A DNA stretch of 7,969 nt from Bacteroidia bacterium. Its GTDB lineage: Bacteria > Bacteroidota > Bacteroidia > Chitinophagales > Saprospiraceae. The notes below the pieces were generated by a model. That model had not been told where the DNA came from. It made no database searches and was given only the letters and a program-made list of their open reading frames with translations. This document shows positions 7,690 to 7,969 of this stretch, in pieces. The stretch's first letter is position 1; every line of letters begins with the position of its first letter. The position numbers were made by a program, and so were the translations under genes. Location of the stretch: positions 1 to 7,969 of the forward strand of contig JAUILM010000249.1 in the NCBI GenBank assembly GCA_030432855.1. The letters run 5' to 3'.

Positions 7690-7969
7690 ATGAGAATTAG
7701 CAGTTTCTTGGCAGTAGTACTTCTAGCGTTTTATTGTTTCGCAAATCTATCTGGACAATCTCAGGTAGCGGGGAGTAATGATCCCCGCTACATTGAGAAT
7801 GGCGTAGAGCTACCTAGTGAGCACTATGTAGATCAGCCCTATGTGATCGTATGTGATGATGGTAGCTGGGCATGTGTGATGACTACATCCGGTGGTGGTG
7901 AAGGTGCTCATATGAATCACATCGTCAGCACTAAAAGCTATGATCAGGGTAAGACCTGGACTCGACTTA
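7690..7969 (+). CDS. Secreted BNR/Asp-box (sialidase-like) protein, 5' part
   Basis: Open reading frame starting at an ATG with an A/T-rich leader, 34 bases after susD, and running off the window after 93 codons. Residues 1-21 or so form a signal peptide (MRISSFLAVVLLAFYCFANLSG), with likely cleavage near SG/Q. There is no cysteine in lipobox context, so a periplasmic or secreted rather than lipidated protein is expected. Residues 83-90, SYDQGKTW, fit the Asp-box consensus S-x-D-x-G-x-T-W, a turn motif of sialidase-type beta-propellers. Before it, YVDQPYVIVCDDGSWACVMT (47-66) reads like the first propeller strands of Bacteroidota and Planctomycetes proteins usually annotated as sialidase family or exo-alpha-sialidase. 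No catalytic arginine triad or FRIP motif can be judged in this fragment, so true neuraminidase activity is unproven. It could equally be another propeller glycoside hydrolase, a lyase or a binding protein. Its place right after SusCD suggests that it acts on the same glycan. Confidence 0.85.
   Translation, partial: MRISSFLAVVLLAFYCFANLSGQSQVAGSNDPRYIENGVELPSEHYVDQPYVIVCDDGSWACVMTTSGGGEGAHMNHIVSTKSYDQGKTWTRL

Overview
The window holds one compact, same-strand carbohydrate or acid-sugar uptake locus from a member of the Bacteroidota, probably environmental or marine-type rather than a gut Bacteroides (the lifestyle is a guess). The phylum call rests on an adjacent SusC/SusD pair with all the hallmarks of the family, and on translation starts that lack Shine-Dalgarno sequences and sit behind A/T-rich leaders. 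Every recognised gene lies on the + strand, with gaps of 4 to 100 bases, so the coding density is close to complete.

Layout: (1) 1-321, 3' end of a TRAP transporter small permease (DctQ family), cut by the window edge. (2) 332-1609, complete TRAP large permease (DctM family). (3) 1624-2616, complete DctP-family solute-binding protein, here predicted to be a lipoprotein. (4) 2617-2716, a 100-base gap, the largest in the window. (5) 2717-5890, SusC/RagA-type TonB-dependent outer-membrane transporter. (6) 5895-7655, SusD/RagB-type surface lipoprotein. (7) 7690-7969, the first 93 codons of a secreted BNR/Asp-box (sialidase-like beta-propeller) protein, cut by the window edge.

How the genes may work together (inference): the secreted Asp-box protein would process or bind a glycan, SusD and SusC would take the product across the outer membrane, and the TRAP proteins would move a small acidic product across the inner membrane using a sodium or proton gradient. 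The binding protein keeps the arginine/asparagine ligand-site pattern of carboxylate-binding TRAP proteins and locally resembles sialic-acid SiaP, and the last gene is sialidase-like. Sialic acid or another sugar acid is therefore a reasonable but unproven substrate. No catabolic gene (aldolase, epimerase, isomerase, kinase) and no regulator lies in the window to settle this.

No RNA gene, CRISPR array, insertion sequence, tRNA, attachment site or convincing terminator was seen. All families present are known ones. The most notable points are the pairing of a TRAP importer with a SusCD system, the lipoprotein form of DctP, and the uncharacterised Asp-box protein.
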